From Ypsolopha sequella (taxonomy: Eukaryota > Arthropoda > Insecta > Lepidoptera > Ypsolophidae), in contig OW203986.1 in NCBI GenBank assembly GCA_934047225.1, positions 20,029,221-20,093,220 on the forward strand: 64,000 nt of DNA. Direction: 5' to 3'. The notes below the pieces were generated by a model, which had not been told where the DNA came from, made no database searches, and saw nothing but the letters and a program-made list of their open reading frames with translations. The position numbers and the translations under genes are program-made. This document shows, piece by piece, positions 1 to 11,503 of the stretch (position 1 is the stretch's first letter; each line of letters starts with the position of its first letter).

Positions 1-3000
1 CATCTCACCCGCACTTACACGGGTCTTCTTGCCGCAAACCTGGAATGAGGTGTGGACTGATGAAATTTATCATATACACAATCATCCGTGTTGTGAACAT
101 TGTGATGTCAAGACGACATGGAAGTTTATACTTCACAGTGTATTTCTTGAAAGTTAACGTAGTTAGGTAAGAATACCATTGAGAGTCTGGCGTTCCACAC
201 TATAAAATAAAATATTTTACCTATACTGTTAAGTGTTTTACTGATGCCAGTCTTGTAACTGTATTCGACAATTATACGAGTATTTTCTCAACCAACCTTA
301 GCATCATCACAAAGCACGACGTCATACGCCGCGCCCTCGCAGTGACTTGCAGGCGCGCATTCCCTCCTCTTCTCCCGGAACCCTCGCGACCTGGTCGTGC
401 AACCGGACCGGCAGCCGCCGTCGTGCCAGGGCGACCACCCCGCGGGGGCGAGGGGTGACGGCTCCGTCACACTTTCGGACATGTCTTCTGCTTGCACACA
501 GTCGCCTCCTTGACACCACTGGAAAGTTAATACAAAAACTTTAGTCAAACCCCCGACACTCAACACAAGTAAATAGATTTAACTATTTACTACTCCTACA
601 TAAGCATTTATGTGTTTGCTTGCTGTGGTGGCAGCGCATTCTATTTATCTGTACCTCGATGACTGCTATTAGTTAAACTAGCAAGTCACTCACCATCCTG
701 CGTCCACAAGTGGTGCCGGGCAGCGTAGATCCCGCGTAGTGGAAGACGGCACGACAGCAGTGCGCAAAACTGCGGTGTCGGCGCGCTCTATTTATCTGTA
801 CCTTGATGACTGTTAACTAGCAAGTCACTCACCATCCTGTGTCCACAAGCGGTGCCGGGCAGCGCGGGACCCGCGTAATAGAAGCCGGCACGGGGCCACA
901 AAATAACCACTTACAGAAGGTTTAATCCGCATAACTAGCAAAGACAGGCGCACGCACACATAGACGCGTACGTACGACGATTTCGGAGATATTCGGGTGA
1001 GTGCCAATACAAAATTCTGCCGAGATCATCATACGGACGCGTCTATGCATGTGTGCGTCTGCTTTCGCTCCGTCGTCGAGTCAGCCTTCTGTTAGTATCT
1101 ATTTTGTGACGGTGCGTCGTCCGGCACACCAGCAGTGCGCAATGTTGTGGTGTCGGTGCGCTCTATTTATCTGTCCCTCGATGACTGCTGACTAGGAAGT
1201 CACTCACCATCCTGTGTCCACAAGCGGTGCCGGGCAGCGCGGGTCCCGCGTAATAGAAGCCGGCACGGTGCGGCGTCCGGCATGCTAGCTGTGCGCAGTG
1301 CTGCGGCGTCGGCGCGCTTGGGGACGGCGCGGCGTCTACGTCACGAAGCAGCACCTGGAATGTCAACAGGGAATGTGTTTTAAACTACGTATGAATTAAT
1401 TAGAATTAATTAGGTTCAAGCTACATGTTTGCGCCTTTTGGGGTCGAGACAATGGGCACATGGGGTCCGGAGGCGCGTCAGCTTGTCACGGACCTCTCTG
1501 TAAAGCTTGTGGACACTAGCGGCGACCGGCGAGCTGGCACTTATCTAGGCCAGCGTATAAGTCTTGCCATACAGAGAGGTAATGTGGCAAGTATTTTGGG
1601 CACTCTCCCGCAATTTTCTTTTTATAATTATTATTTAGGATTATTTTTGTATTAATTATTGTCTTTCACATTTGTTTTACTATTAATAAATTAAGTTACT
1701 TCGATAATTAATCTGTGAAAGACATCGTATTATAAATTAATAGGAGGAATATTAGAATATATTTTAATATAAAATTATTTATTATCGCCAGCAATGAGTT
1801 ATGTTCATGATATCGTTGGCTGCCATAGTAATATATTTATAGGTACATGTTTTGTTCTTGGTCAAATTAGTACTGGAGACCGAGCCATGGCCAGTGACTG
1901 ATTAGAACCCAGGTATAATTATACTGAATGACTTTCCCAAGGAAATATTACAGGTGAAATAAAAAATTATTCACGTTTCCGAAAACACACTGTGATTGTA
2001 ATAAATAATATGGGCAGGTCAAATATATTATGATTTGCGCAATAAAATTTCTAATTTGGATGATTTTATTTCAGATCACACTAGATGTTAGCAATTTGAC
2101 GCCGTAGTGATCGTAGCTGGTGCGTAGCAAACAAAAGACATCAACGCGCGCTCTACGTGTAGTAAAAATTATCAAATTGGGTAGAACCGCACAACATTGC
2201 GTAAAAAAAATGTACCTTCTCGTACCCATAACCCGGCCAGCACTTATCCCGAATATGTATAAAACGTTCATTCAAAATTTTTTCGCAGCTCTATATACAA
2301 GGTGACTTTTTGACCATCGTCCAAATTCATACTAAAGCCTCGGTAAGTGATCGGCATCATGAACCGATAACGATTTTCTGAAATTCGTGTAACGAAATTT
2401 TGACTTCCCATAGTAATTCACTCCCAGTCCTAAGTGAATCACTATGGGAAGACGAAATTTCATTTTATTAATTTTACAAAAATCGGTACTGGTTCATGAT
2501 GCTGATCACTTACCGAGGCTCAAGTATGAATTGGACGATGTTCACAAATTCACCTTGTATAATATCTACTCGATTCGTGGTGGTTAAAATTCAAGACAAA
2601 ACCATGTTAAAATAAAGTTCATTGCTGTTACGTTGATCACTGTGCTGACAAGTACGAAAATAGTACGCTTTTTATTTATTATAAATTAAATTAAATGTAT
2701 TTCCAAAAAGTAAAAAAGAAACATAAATAACATTTCTATTATTTTTGTCGGAAGTTTACAAATTTTAATACTGTTTCGATAAAAATGCAGCACTATTGTT
2801 AAAGGTGGTCAAAAAACCGTTTTTTTTTTTTATTCAAATCAATTCAATTGAAAAACTTTTATTGTGCACAAGAATAAAACGTATTAAAGTATCAGTAATC
2901 TTAGAGTTTAAGCAAAAGGCGAGCTTATCACTGAAAGACATTTCTACCAGCAAACCCTTGGTAATAAGAATCGATTAAAGAAAAAGTGAGTATTTCATAT

Positions 3001-6000
3001 TTCACAAAGACAAAAAACTGTTTAAAACCCACAAGTAAAAAAAATAATAACAATTTAATACTAGTCTACGTAAATTAACTTTTCTTCTATAAAAAATGGT
3101 ATAATTACCGTACAAATATATTTACAAAGTTACTCAGTTCAAAGTTGTTGGTTGTTTTAAATTTGATACGTCATTTTATGAATGATACCTTGATTGCCAC
3201 CGCTGACCTTAAGATGTATCGGAATACCTTTCTCTCCACGAGGTGAATCACCCCTCCCTTATAAAGTGTGCTCAATTAAGGTTTTTTTCTTCAGGAAAAA
3301 AAAATCGGGTGTTAATTTTGTCCGCAACTTCCGTTCGAACTTCCCGACTTACTAAACGTATAAAAACCGGTCAAGTGCGCGTAGGACTCGCACCCTGTGG
3401 AGTCCGTACTATTCAAATAAATTAATAGATTCAAATTATTTGATCAAAAATTACAAAGTTATCATTACCTACAAAATGTATTAAACAAAACTGCAAAATT
3501 GAATTGGTCAAGTATTCGGGTACGGAACCCTAAAAGTACATTATGAATCGGTGTTTTCAGTACTCGTTGTTTAAATAGAGTATATGGTACATAATATACA
3601 GAAATTCCCAATTCCTAAGTAGTTTAGTTTTTGATATATGGACCCATAACTTTCAGCCAACCATGTCGTCATTTAGAATACAAATTGTATTTGAACTTGA
3701 CAGCTCTTGACTGCAGCGTCTACTAAACACTCTAAGGTGAGAAAAAAAAACGTATTTTTTTTCATGGTCATTGTGCACTTTTGAAAATTATTTAATAAGT
3801 TAATTCAATTTCAAATTCAATATTCGGTTTTACACGAAATATTTAAATTACGGCTCCGTAACACATTACGTCTACGACCGTGACATACGGACGGACGGAC
3901 AGACAGACAGACGGACGGACGGACAAACAGCAGAGTTGGCCTTTGGGTACAGAACCCTAAAAAAAACCTTGGGTGTTTTACTAAAATGCAGTTTTTATTA
4001 ACACGCTTTTATTAGCTTCACTTGTACAACGTGTAACACAAAGGTGTACATCCCTACATAGCATACATACGTAGTCATATTTGAAGAGCTTATTTAGTCA
4101 ATATTTGAATACTTTTACTACGGAACCAACTCTGAAATCTTGAAAAAAAAATCTGGCTTTCTATACATTTTAGGGGAGTGGCATTGCATTTTTTTATGAA
4201 CAGTAAATTTTTTTTTCGTGGTTTCAGATTTGGTTCCACAGTAAAAGTTGATTTATACCATATGTAATTTTTTTTTTGTTGTTGTTTATATTATATAATC
4301 CATAAATAAAAAGCCATCTATAGGTAATAATAAAAAATATACATAAGTATAGTATGTTATAAAATCTACTTGATTTTATTGTCATATCGTTTAGAAACTT
4401 TGAAGGTGGATATACATAATTCGGATGACAATACAATAATTTGTACTCTGTTCCTGGGTACGCGGACGGGCAGTTCCTTAAAGAAATTGCTTCTCAAAGA
4501 GACACAACAAAAAGCGTCCACGTTTTTGGCATAGTCTTTGAACATTAAAATTAAAAGTGACAAGAGTAAAGTACATTATTTTAGTGAGAGAAGGCCATTT
4601 TTAAAAAGAGTGTCGCGTTGCCTGTTGTTGGCTGTCCCAAGGCATTCAATTGGGTTTTAAGAAAATATGAAGCAATAACACCGAAATGTTTTTTTAATGT
4701 AAATGTGTATTATGTAAGTAGACCTTTTTGCCATTAAAAACTAGTCACAAAAATTTATAGAAAATAAATTATAAAATAAACAAAATAGAGTCATTTCTTC
4801 GTCAAGTACTGTCCCAGTTTCATCACGACTTCTTTGAAGAGCAATATATTAAGTCACGTATAAAATTTGCTATTTGGGGTGAAATATAGATAGATGTTAT
4901 TTTATTGTAAATAAGTAGTAATAGTAAAATTAAATCAGCAAAATACCATTTAAAATCAATTTGACGCATGTCCCAGGGGTTTCGTCAAGCCTGACAGGTC
5001 AGGTTTAGTTACGATGATTTTTCACCAAATTAAGAGAATTTAGTCATGTTTTGCGGCAAATATGATTACATTATGACCATAAACAAAATATTCCGGCCCC
5101 TATTTTGATTAGTTTATGTGCGCTGTGATTAGCAGTTTGATGTAGCAGCCGATCAAAGCAGATGCGTTGTTGGTTAGGTAAGTTTTTGTCAGCATATGTT
5201 ACAGGATTTCAAAAGATATGCATTGGTATTATGTTTTAAACTTTAAATTTCAGATTCTGGAACATATTTTTGTTTCGGCAGCTCCGCTACGACAAATAGT
5301 TTAATTAAAAAGTTTTTTTTTTTTAATTTGCAGTTTTTGTTACGTCAGTTTCGTATCAAATAAGGGTGAACATATTACCGGACCAAAAATGTAACGAAAC
5401 TGACTGCATAAAGTCAGAGACACAGTGAGTTTATCAATACAGGTGACTTTTGTATATATTGCCAAATTTATACTGGATCCTTGGTAAGTGATCAGTATCA
5501 CGGATCGATAACACTTTTTGGTAATATCGAAAATAAAACGTTGAACTCCTATAGTAATTGACTCAGGCTGGGCTTGCGTTTGCAGGGAGAACAAAAAAAA
5601 ACCGCCAAGTGCAAGTCAGACTCGCGTACTTAGGGTTCCGTATTGTGGATGAAAAATTTTATTTTGTCTTTTTTTTCGTGAATTACTCAACCGCTTTATT
5701 TTTCCTGTAATCTTTACGTAAACACATATTACCATGATTTTTTTTCATATTTTTCGGTCCTCTAGTTTTGGAGATAAGGGCGGGGGACATGCACTTTTTA
5801 TGGTTTTTCAAGGATTTCTCGAAATAGATGCAATTTAATATAGCCAAACTATACATCTTAATACTTACAATTTGATACCCCTATTGTATTTTTACAAAAT
5901 ATTATTTTTATTTATTTTACCTCTTTTTTATATTTCTACTTTTTGCTTAACTTTTTTTAAATTGCTATAGTTTTCCTGTAATTGGCCAGTTATGATCTAT

Positions 6001-9000
6001 AATCGTCATTTTTTACATATTTTTCGGTCAATCAGTTTCGGAGAAAAGGGGGGGACATACATATTTTTGTGGTTTTTTAAAGATTTCTCGAAATCAGTGC
6101 CAGTAAATATAGTAAAAGTGCATATTTTTACAATCAACTTTTAAATATCTACAATTTAATAACCATATTGTATTTTTAGGATAATATTTTTTATTTATCT
6201 CACTTTTGGTTCGGAAATATTTTGAACAATTGAAAATTTTTCATATATTTTTTTACATTTTGATATGTGGGCAAATTTATATTAATTATTTTTAATAATA
6301 CTATTTTTGTGCCAAATTTCATGTCTTTTTCTTTAACAGTGCTAAAGTTATGAGGCTGTGACATACGGACGGACGGACAACGGAGTTTTACCATAAAGGT
6401 TCCTTTTTTTTATTTTATTTTATTTTTGTACCTTTTAGGTACTACGGAACCCTAAAAACTATTTAATGCTTCCAAATATTTGTTTTTTTTTTAGTCTGTT
6501 ATGTTAACTTAACCAAATTTCGTGAAAATAATTGTTAGTTTTGACACTTCATATGTTATTTTAACTAGTATTATTTGTTGAAAATAATAGACCGGTGGTT
6601 TATTTTGGGTAACTGTATCTCATCGATTACCAGCATTATTCCACAGTCACTGTGAGAAGAAGGACAAAAAGTTACTCCTTAAAAAGCCGACCTTGGCGAA
6701 ACTTGGCAGGTTGTGTACGGTCATGAAAAAGTTGGGGCTTTTTCATGTGTATTTTCACAGACTTGCCATATATTTTTTATTTTTGGCTTAAATTCTGTAA
6801 CAAATTTAATTAGTTTTGATAAAGATTTTTTTTTTGTGTTTATAGAAATAAAATGTTCATAACTACAAACAAAAAACAGTAATTTTGAAAAAAAAATTGT
6901 AGTAGAATTTAATTCTGTTAGTAGAATTAAACTATTTTTACTCAATAAATATGCATTTAGCTTCATAAAATCACACTCACGTATGGTTGTTGTTGATTAT
7001 ATGCCAATCACTCGTGATTGTTAAAGTCGCATGGTAAAGATAATTTAGTATGTCAGCTCACGCGAGTTTTAATGATATTTTAAATATGCATTCTGTAACT
7101 TTAGCAATTTTGTTTTTCCAGTGAACGTTATATCAATACAGTTTCTGTCGATATTTGTACCGACACAGGTAGAGTCAAGGTCGTTAGGGGATACGAGCCC
7201 CTTTAAGGGCTCTCAACCTTCCCTTACCGCCTGGCGAGCACTTTTCACCGCGCATCTTCAAGAAGCCCATTGACCCCTGCGCTCATCGTAATTTTTGATT
7301 CGTCCGGTTCTTCAAGGTAAGGAAAAGCTCTTTACAAATTTATTTTTAATCTACTATATTTTTAATTTACAAATTTCAGCATTTTTAGGAACTTTGAACG
7401 TTTATCTCGCCGACGATTCTAACATCATTGCCATCCCCGTGACTTCCAGGTATAGGTACTACCTAAATAAAAAATATTTCCAAAACTGAAGCGAAAGCAA
7501 GGGCATCGACATTGAACTGCGGTGCGGAAGGCGAGTAGGGCAAACCAACCCTGAATCAGGCAAAGTTACTCCGGCAAAAGCGCTGCTTTCAAATTCTGAA
7601 GGGATGGATAGAATTTGGCGAGTAGGTAGATTGTATATACTGACCTCGCACTGCCGCTTCGCCCCCCACAGTACGCCAGGCGCGCCACCGTATTTCTCAT
7701 GACGGATCTCGTCCGGGGTGTCCAATTCATCGCCCCCGTCCAACAAGCATGTCGCCCATCTGGAACATACCAGCTCTTTATTTACTTTTCAATTCTTGAA
7801 AAAATAAAAAACCATCCAGATGCTGTGCACATAATAACACAAATCTTACTCAAGTTCAGCAATGACGCGGGCACTGCAGGGCGACCAAGTCGCCTCCCCG
7901 TTGGTGCCCCGCGATGGTGACATAATGTAGCCATCCCGTGCGCACGAGTTGCCCGTTCCGTCGTGGTGCATACCCAGGCTGAAACCGTATAGGCAAAATA
8001 TTTGTTAAGTAAACTGGTTCCTTGAACAACTCGCTAAACTCCGCCATTATCAGTATCACCTTTCGAACTATCAGTCATTTGTATTCTAATCACCCGCATG
8101 TATCACGAATCAATACGTAAAACACGATGCAGGTGCAACGAGTGCAGTGCTCGAATACAAACAAACAACGTATTGATCGATCGGGGTTCAAGTTTAGTAT
8201 TAAGGTAAGCATATCGTCGTCACCGACTTGTGTCCGATCTCGTGTGCGAGAATGTAGACGGAGGTGAAGCCTGCGGAGGGGTAAGGGCGGCCCAGCATAT
8301 CTGTGGCTCCGAACTCGGCCACGACGCACGCATGCGCGGCCAGGCACACGCCGCCCACCGGCGCCAGGCCCATTGTCACCCCGTTGCGACGACCGCCCTC
8401 TTCCGAGTAGAAGTCCAGCCTGGAACGGAAATAGGCGACGCACGATTATGTCACAGACTTATTACACAGGAGACTTAACAAAGAGTTTCGACTCACCTAT
8501 TCTATTCTGCGATCTACGTACCCTGAGAGTAGGAGCGCCATATCCCAATGTTCAGGATCGTCATCATCGTCGACGTTCAGGTTACGTTGGTAGGCGCAGA
8601 ACGAATCCAGCAAACGACCTCGTTCCGCATGCGGCGGAAGTGAGGATGGTTGAGATCGCAATAATGTCAATCGCACCAGGGAAAGTTGAATACGTGTTCC
8701 CAGTGATGCATGGTGGTATAAAGCTTGGACCTGCAAAATGGTATGGTACACCCTTGCTGTTTTATATCCTACACCGAATAGCGGCATTATTAAGACGTAG
8801 TTTGAGTAAATTACCTACCCCGTTGATATAAGCCAGGAGCATATCACGTAACTCTGCTTCGTTATAATTGAACAATGGACCAAAGACTTTATATGCGGCC
8901 TCGTCCAGGAAAAGAGCTATCTCGACGGTATAATTCGGTGGTCCTGGAGGTCTGTTGCGTATTCGGGAGCGAGGTCTTCTGGGACGAGGTCGCAGTGGTC

Positions 9001-10179
9001 TGAAGTCATCCAGTGGTGGGGGAGGTGGAGGGGCCCGCCGTATCACGTGTGCTGTTTTGTCGCCGCCATTTTCTGTGCGACCCATCCCGACTTCCAAAGG
9101 ACGAACTTCGTATGTTGAATTGTCAACCACAATGAGCCCGCGCTGTGAAATATTTTAAAACAATTACATCATCATTATATTTCAGTATTAACTAATAGGT
9201 TCTGTTGGAAACTCACCAGCGCATGATCATGACAAGCGGACAGCGCAGCAACAGCCCCAGGGCCTGTATGAAGGTAGTGGCAGGAAGCATCAATGTCAGA
9301 TAGCGGTGTTTCCTGGCCACGATCCGACCACACTCGGAACTGTGGAGCAACCAGCCGTCTATTCGGGATCAGCTGTAGCTCGAAACTCCTAGAAAAATAA
9401 ACCATTCAGCAGTGCGAGTTGCCTTGGTGCAGTATTTTCGCGGTTGCGTCTATTGATACTTAGGTCATACTGAAAGTTTCTGGATTCTGATAAATAAATA
9501 TATTCGACTTATGATACGTTTATTGTTTTTCAAAGTATATACCCACACAATTTGTACATTTTTGCATTCACTAGAACCATTGTAAAAAGCATTTGGGCCA
9601 GTTTCCTTAAGGACCTCCTCAATGGCTTCGTGGAACGCATTTACCGCCAATTTTGACCTCGTAAAACGTGTGCCTCTAAGTTTGTCTTTAATTTTAGGAA
9701 ACAAATAGAAGTCACAAAGTGCGAGGTCTGGGCTGTAAGGAGGATGCGTCATCAGTTCTACATTTTAATTCTTCAAATACGCTTCCGTTACAATTTTAGC
9801 GAGTTAAATTCATTGTAATAAGAACACACAATGTTCTAAAGAATGCCACAATGAAATAATAAATGTCAGTCACGCAGATTAAAAAGTACCATATTCCCAG
9901 AGAGTTCCATTTTCGAATTCCGTAATTGCTTTTATGGCCAGTTCCAGAAACTTTCAGCATGCCCCACGTATAAGAAAATAGGTTAAAGCATCGTACTGAC
10001 CGTCCAAAGGCATCGAAGTTATAAGGAAACGGTATATCTTCGAACGGTCGATCTGAAGACAGTTGAGCTTCACGAGGCAGCAATGCTGGGAGGTAAACAA
10101 CTTGGAATTCTGAAGGATCTACGCCGCCACCGCCGTCGTAGCCTTCTGACCACCACCAACCGTGTGAAGGCAATAATTC
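1..10179 (-). CDS. ADAMTS-family secreted zinc metalloprotease, partial at both ends (10 exons seen)
   Basis: A secreted protease of extracellular matrix. Exons in transcript order: 10179-10001, 9388-9217, 9142-8819, 8730-8522, 8419-8228, 7978-7850, 7759-7645, 1354-1208, 518-297, 39-1. All junctions are GT..AG with matching phases and give 576 open codons. The first three exons are the propeptide ('IPFPYNFDAFGR', 'CHYLHTGPGAVAALSAC', 'STYEVRPLE'), ending in a Pro/Arg-rich linker with several possible furin sites. The reprolysin domain follows, with 'ASLG', 'FCAYQRNLN' and 'ALLLSGLDFYSEEGG'. The zinc site HEIGHNLGMHHD is split by an intron after the His-Asn, around fragment residues 354-365, and has a Met-turn 'YIMSPS'. 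Next come a disintegrin-like part ('GVLWGAKRQCE', 'CGHRM|WCQGGDCV') and a TSP1-like module ('GWSPWHDGGCRSGC'). Start codon and signal peptide are not found; the C-terminal repeats lie beyond base 1. The final exon may instead end at a donor at base 18. Which ADAMTS subgroup is not clear. Confidence 0.93.
620..1354 (-). repeat. Tandem triplication of the ADAMTS disintegrin-like exon
   Basis: The functional exon is 1354-1208: 49 codons, acceptor after 1354, donor GTGAGT at 1207-1202, containing 'GFYYAGPALPGTACGHRM'. Two further copies follow downstream in the transcript. Copy B has its 3' part at about 833-893 and the rest at about 1109-1160, split by an insertion. Copy A runs from 694 to about 785. 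Each copy keeps the donor ACTCAC (plus strand) and about 40 nt of following intron with the shared string 'CTATTTATCTGTACC'. The unit of about 150 bp starts inside the exon, so copies A and B have no native acceptor. Copy A also lacks about 17 nt relative to copy C, which breaks the frame. Only copy C keeps the protein frame from neighbour to neighbour. Confidence 0.85.
894..1108. mobile_element. Palindromic MITE-like insertion inside ADAMTS exon copy B
   Basis: The segment interrupts copy B: exon sequence stops near 893 and resumes near 1109. Its two halves are imperfect reverse complements (about 897-985 against 1020-1108), with outer ends CACAAAATA and TATTTTGTG and shared internal blocks such as AGACGCGT and CAGAAGG. 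A possible 4-bp target duplication ACGG flanks it (890-893 and 1109-1112). No coding capacity. Superfamily not identified. Confidence 0.7.
2294..2563. mobile_element. Palindromic MITE, family 1 (TACAAGGTGA ends)
   Basis: The ends read ATACAAGGTGAC and TCACCTTGTATAA, with long inverted arms that include 'CCTCGGTAAGTGATC' and its complement 'GATCACTTACCGAGG', and a palindromic centre built on CCATAGTAATTCACT / AGTGAATCACTATGG. About 270 bp, no coding capacity. Related copies lie at about 5437-5580, 19467-19735 and 55490-55575. In the ADAMTS intron between the 7645 and 1354 exons. Confidence 0.75.
3355..3965 (+). repeat. Dispersed Lepidoptera-type repeat with GGAC/AGAC microsatellite
   Basis: Starts with 'GTCAAGTGCGCGTAGGACTC', contains 'TACGGAACCCTAAAAGTACA' midway and ends with 'ACAGAACCCTAAAAAA'. 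A (GGAC)n/(AGAC)n microsatellite occupies about 3889-3927. It is the same family as 5597-6455, 23840-24140 and 63667-64000. Classification unknown to me; non-coding. Confidence 0.6.
4109..4250. repeat. Inverted repeat, MITE-like
   Basis: 'ACTTTTACTACGGAACCAAC' is mirrored by 'GGTTCCACAGTAAAAGTTG' about 100 bp later, with A-tracts and T-tracts inside the arms. Part of the same string (TTTTACTACGGAACCA) occurs inside the 19736-19996 element, so the two may be related. Confidence 0.5.
5437..5580 (+). mobile_element. Truncated copy of MITE family 1
   Basis: Matches the left half of the 2294-2563 element: AGGTGACTTTTG, then GCCAAATTTATACTGGATCC, then GGTAAGTGATCAGTATCA and a CCTATAGTAATTGACT centre. 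The right half is missing. Confidence 0.6.
5597..6455 (+). repeat. Dispersed repeat bounded by GGGTTCCGTA / ACGGAACCCTAAA
   Basis: The longest copy of this family here. It opens with 'CGCCAAGTGCAAGTCAGACT' and 'AGGGTTCCGTATTG'. It contains a 'CCTGTAATCTTTACGTAA' block and twice a 'TTTTTCGGTC...GGAGA..AGGG..GGGACAT' block, then 'GACATACGGACGGACGGACA', and ends in 'CTACGGAACCCTAAAAAC'. The internal duplication (about 5700-5830 and 5970-6080) suggests a two-part element. No open frame. Confidence 0.6.
6456..7644. other. ADAMTS intron sequence, nothing recognised
   Basis: AT-rich intron between the ADAMTS exon ending at 7645 and the repeat to its left. A less AT-rich patch at 7140-7320 has a short palindrome CCCTTTAAGGG. 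I see no exon or clear transposon in it. Confidence 0.5.
9465..9760 (-). mobile_element. Mariner transposase fragment (C-terminal end)
   Basis: An open frame of about 95 codons contains 'THPPYSPDLALCDFYLFPK', the region around the third catalytic Asp of mariner (DD34D) transposases (PPYSPDLAPxD..LF in the family). The outer end near 9466-9483 reads TCATACTGAAAGTTTCTGG, like a mariner terminal repeat. The N-terminal two-thirds and the other terminal repeat are absent. Lies in the ADAMTS intron between exons 9388 and 10001. Confidence 0.8.
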
Positions 10180-10829
10180 CTAAAAAATTATCATCAGGTC
10201 AACAAAATCATTCATCGAACACTTGAATTTAACATGCGCGAATATTCAAGTACAAGTGGGCAAGATCAAGTAAGCAAGCATTAATTTAGGGTGACGCACG
10301 CAGCATTTGCTAAACAATTCAAATAATAGACGAGACTTCCATACGACTAAAAAAAATTTTGACAAAATATGCTTGCTTCGCAGGACCTTAAAAAATTATT
10401 CCTATCATTTTTGTTAATTATTTATATGTACACTCGTCACGTCAGCAGATCAAGCTCTCTATTTGTAAACGATTCTAACGGCTTCGACGCAACGATATTC
10501 TCGTTACTTTGACGCCGAAATAAGAACTGCCAATAGGTAGCCTGTCGTGCTGGTGTCCGTACATTATGTATGTCCAAGCCAAATTTCAGCACAGTAGGTC
10601 AATTAGATTTTGAAATAAATTTCCTTTAGCTCATAACTACGTTACCATAAAAATGCAATATCAATTTGTCTGTCCGAATTATGTTATTATTATATAACTT
10701 CCAATCAATCAATGAGTCTTACCTAACCGACTTAGGCTTATTTTATTAAAATAGCAATATATCAAACTGAAATTAACAACATGTCAGCAGTGTCAATTTT
10801 CATGTTACATAAATGATTTTATAGCAAGG

Positions 10830-10937
10830 ATCTTTTGGCGCGTGGATGACAGTGATAGAGGGGTGCAGCAGGGATAAGATAGCAGCGTTAGTTCAGATTT
10901 TGATCACGACCAATCCACGCGCCAAAAGAGCCTTGTT
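10830..10937. mobile_element. MITE family 2, short copy (GGCGCGTGGAT ends)
   Basis: Inverted ends TCTTTTGGCGCGTGGAT and ATCCACGCGCCAAAAGAGCC enclose about 70 bp. It shares these ends, and an internal 'GTTAG...GAT...TCA' stretch, with the copy at 11314-11462. Confidence 0.7.
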
Positions 10938-11313
10938 GCACTGTACATATTTATGATTATTGCCACCCATGAAGGACTTCCAACAAACATGAAACATGCA
11001 ATTCCGCTTTGAAGTTTTCGCATACTATTGACTGATACTCTTAGATTCACGTACTACGATCTTGTTTACTGTAAGTAGGTAGATAAGGGATCAGTCTATT
11101 CAAAAGCGAAAGCTCATCCATTAATCTTCAATGTAGAGCGTCGAAAATTTAATTAACTTGTAAAGATATAAAGATAGAAATGACATGATTTAGTTTATGG
11201 ACTTTGCCGCGTTATCGCGCACTGACAATGAAATCAATGTGGGTATCAAGAGCACAAGATTGATGACAAACATGCTGTTGTCGGTGACAAACGTTTAGTA
11301 AATGAGGTCGAGG

Positions 11314-11462
11314 TACAGTGCGACAAGGCTCTTTTAGTGCGTGGATTTGTCATGGCCAAAATCGTAACTAACGCCGTTATCCTAATAAAACGCAACCCTT
11401 GTTTCACAGCTGCGCCCCCTTGTATTATCAATGTCATCCACGCGCCAAAAGAGCCTTGTCGC
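11314..11462. mobile_element. MITE family 2, second copy
   Basis: Ends read GCGACAAGGCTCTTTTAGTG and CGCGCCAAAAGAGCCTTGTC, so the terminal inverted repeat is at least 20 bp with one or two mismatches. Non-coding interior. Opposite orientation to the 10830 copy, about 480 bp away. Confidence 0.75.
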
Positions 11463-11503
11463 AGTATATGCGACTTAATTCTAAGATGCGACTAGCCTAG
11501 CTA

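Noticed and set aside
3889..3927. Possible CRISPR-like short repeats
   Set aside because: A simple GGAC/AGAC microsatellite inside a dispersed repeat, without spacers.
8230..8478. Overlapping open frames across the ADAMTS zinc-site exon
   Set aside because: They are other-frame shadows of the real exon 8228-8419.
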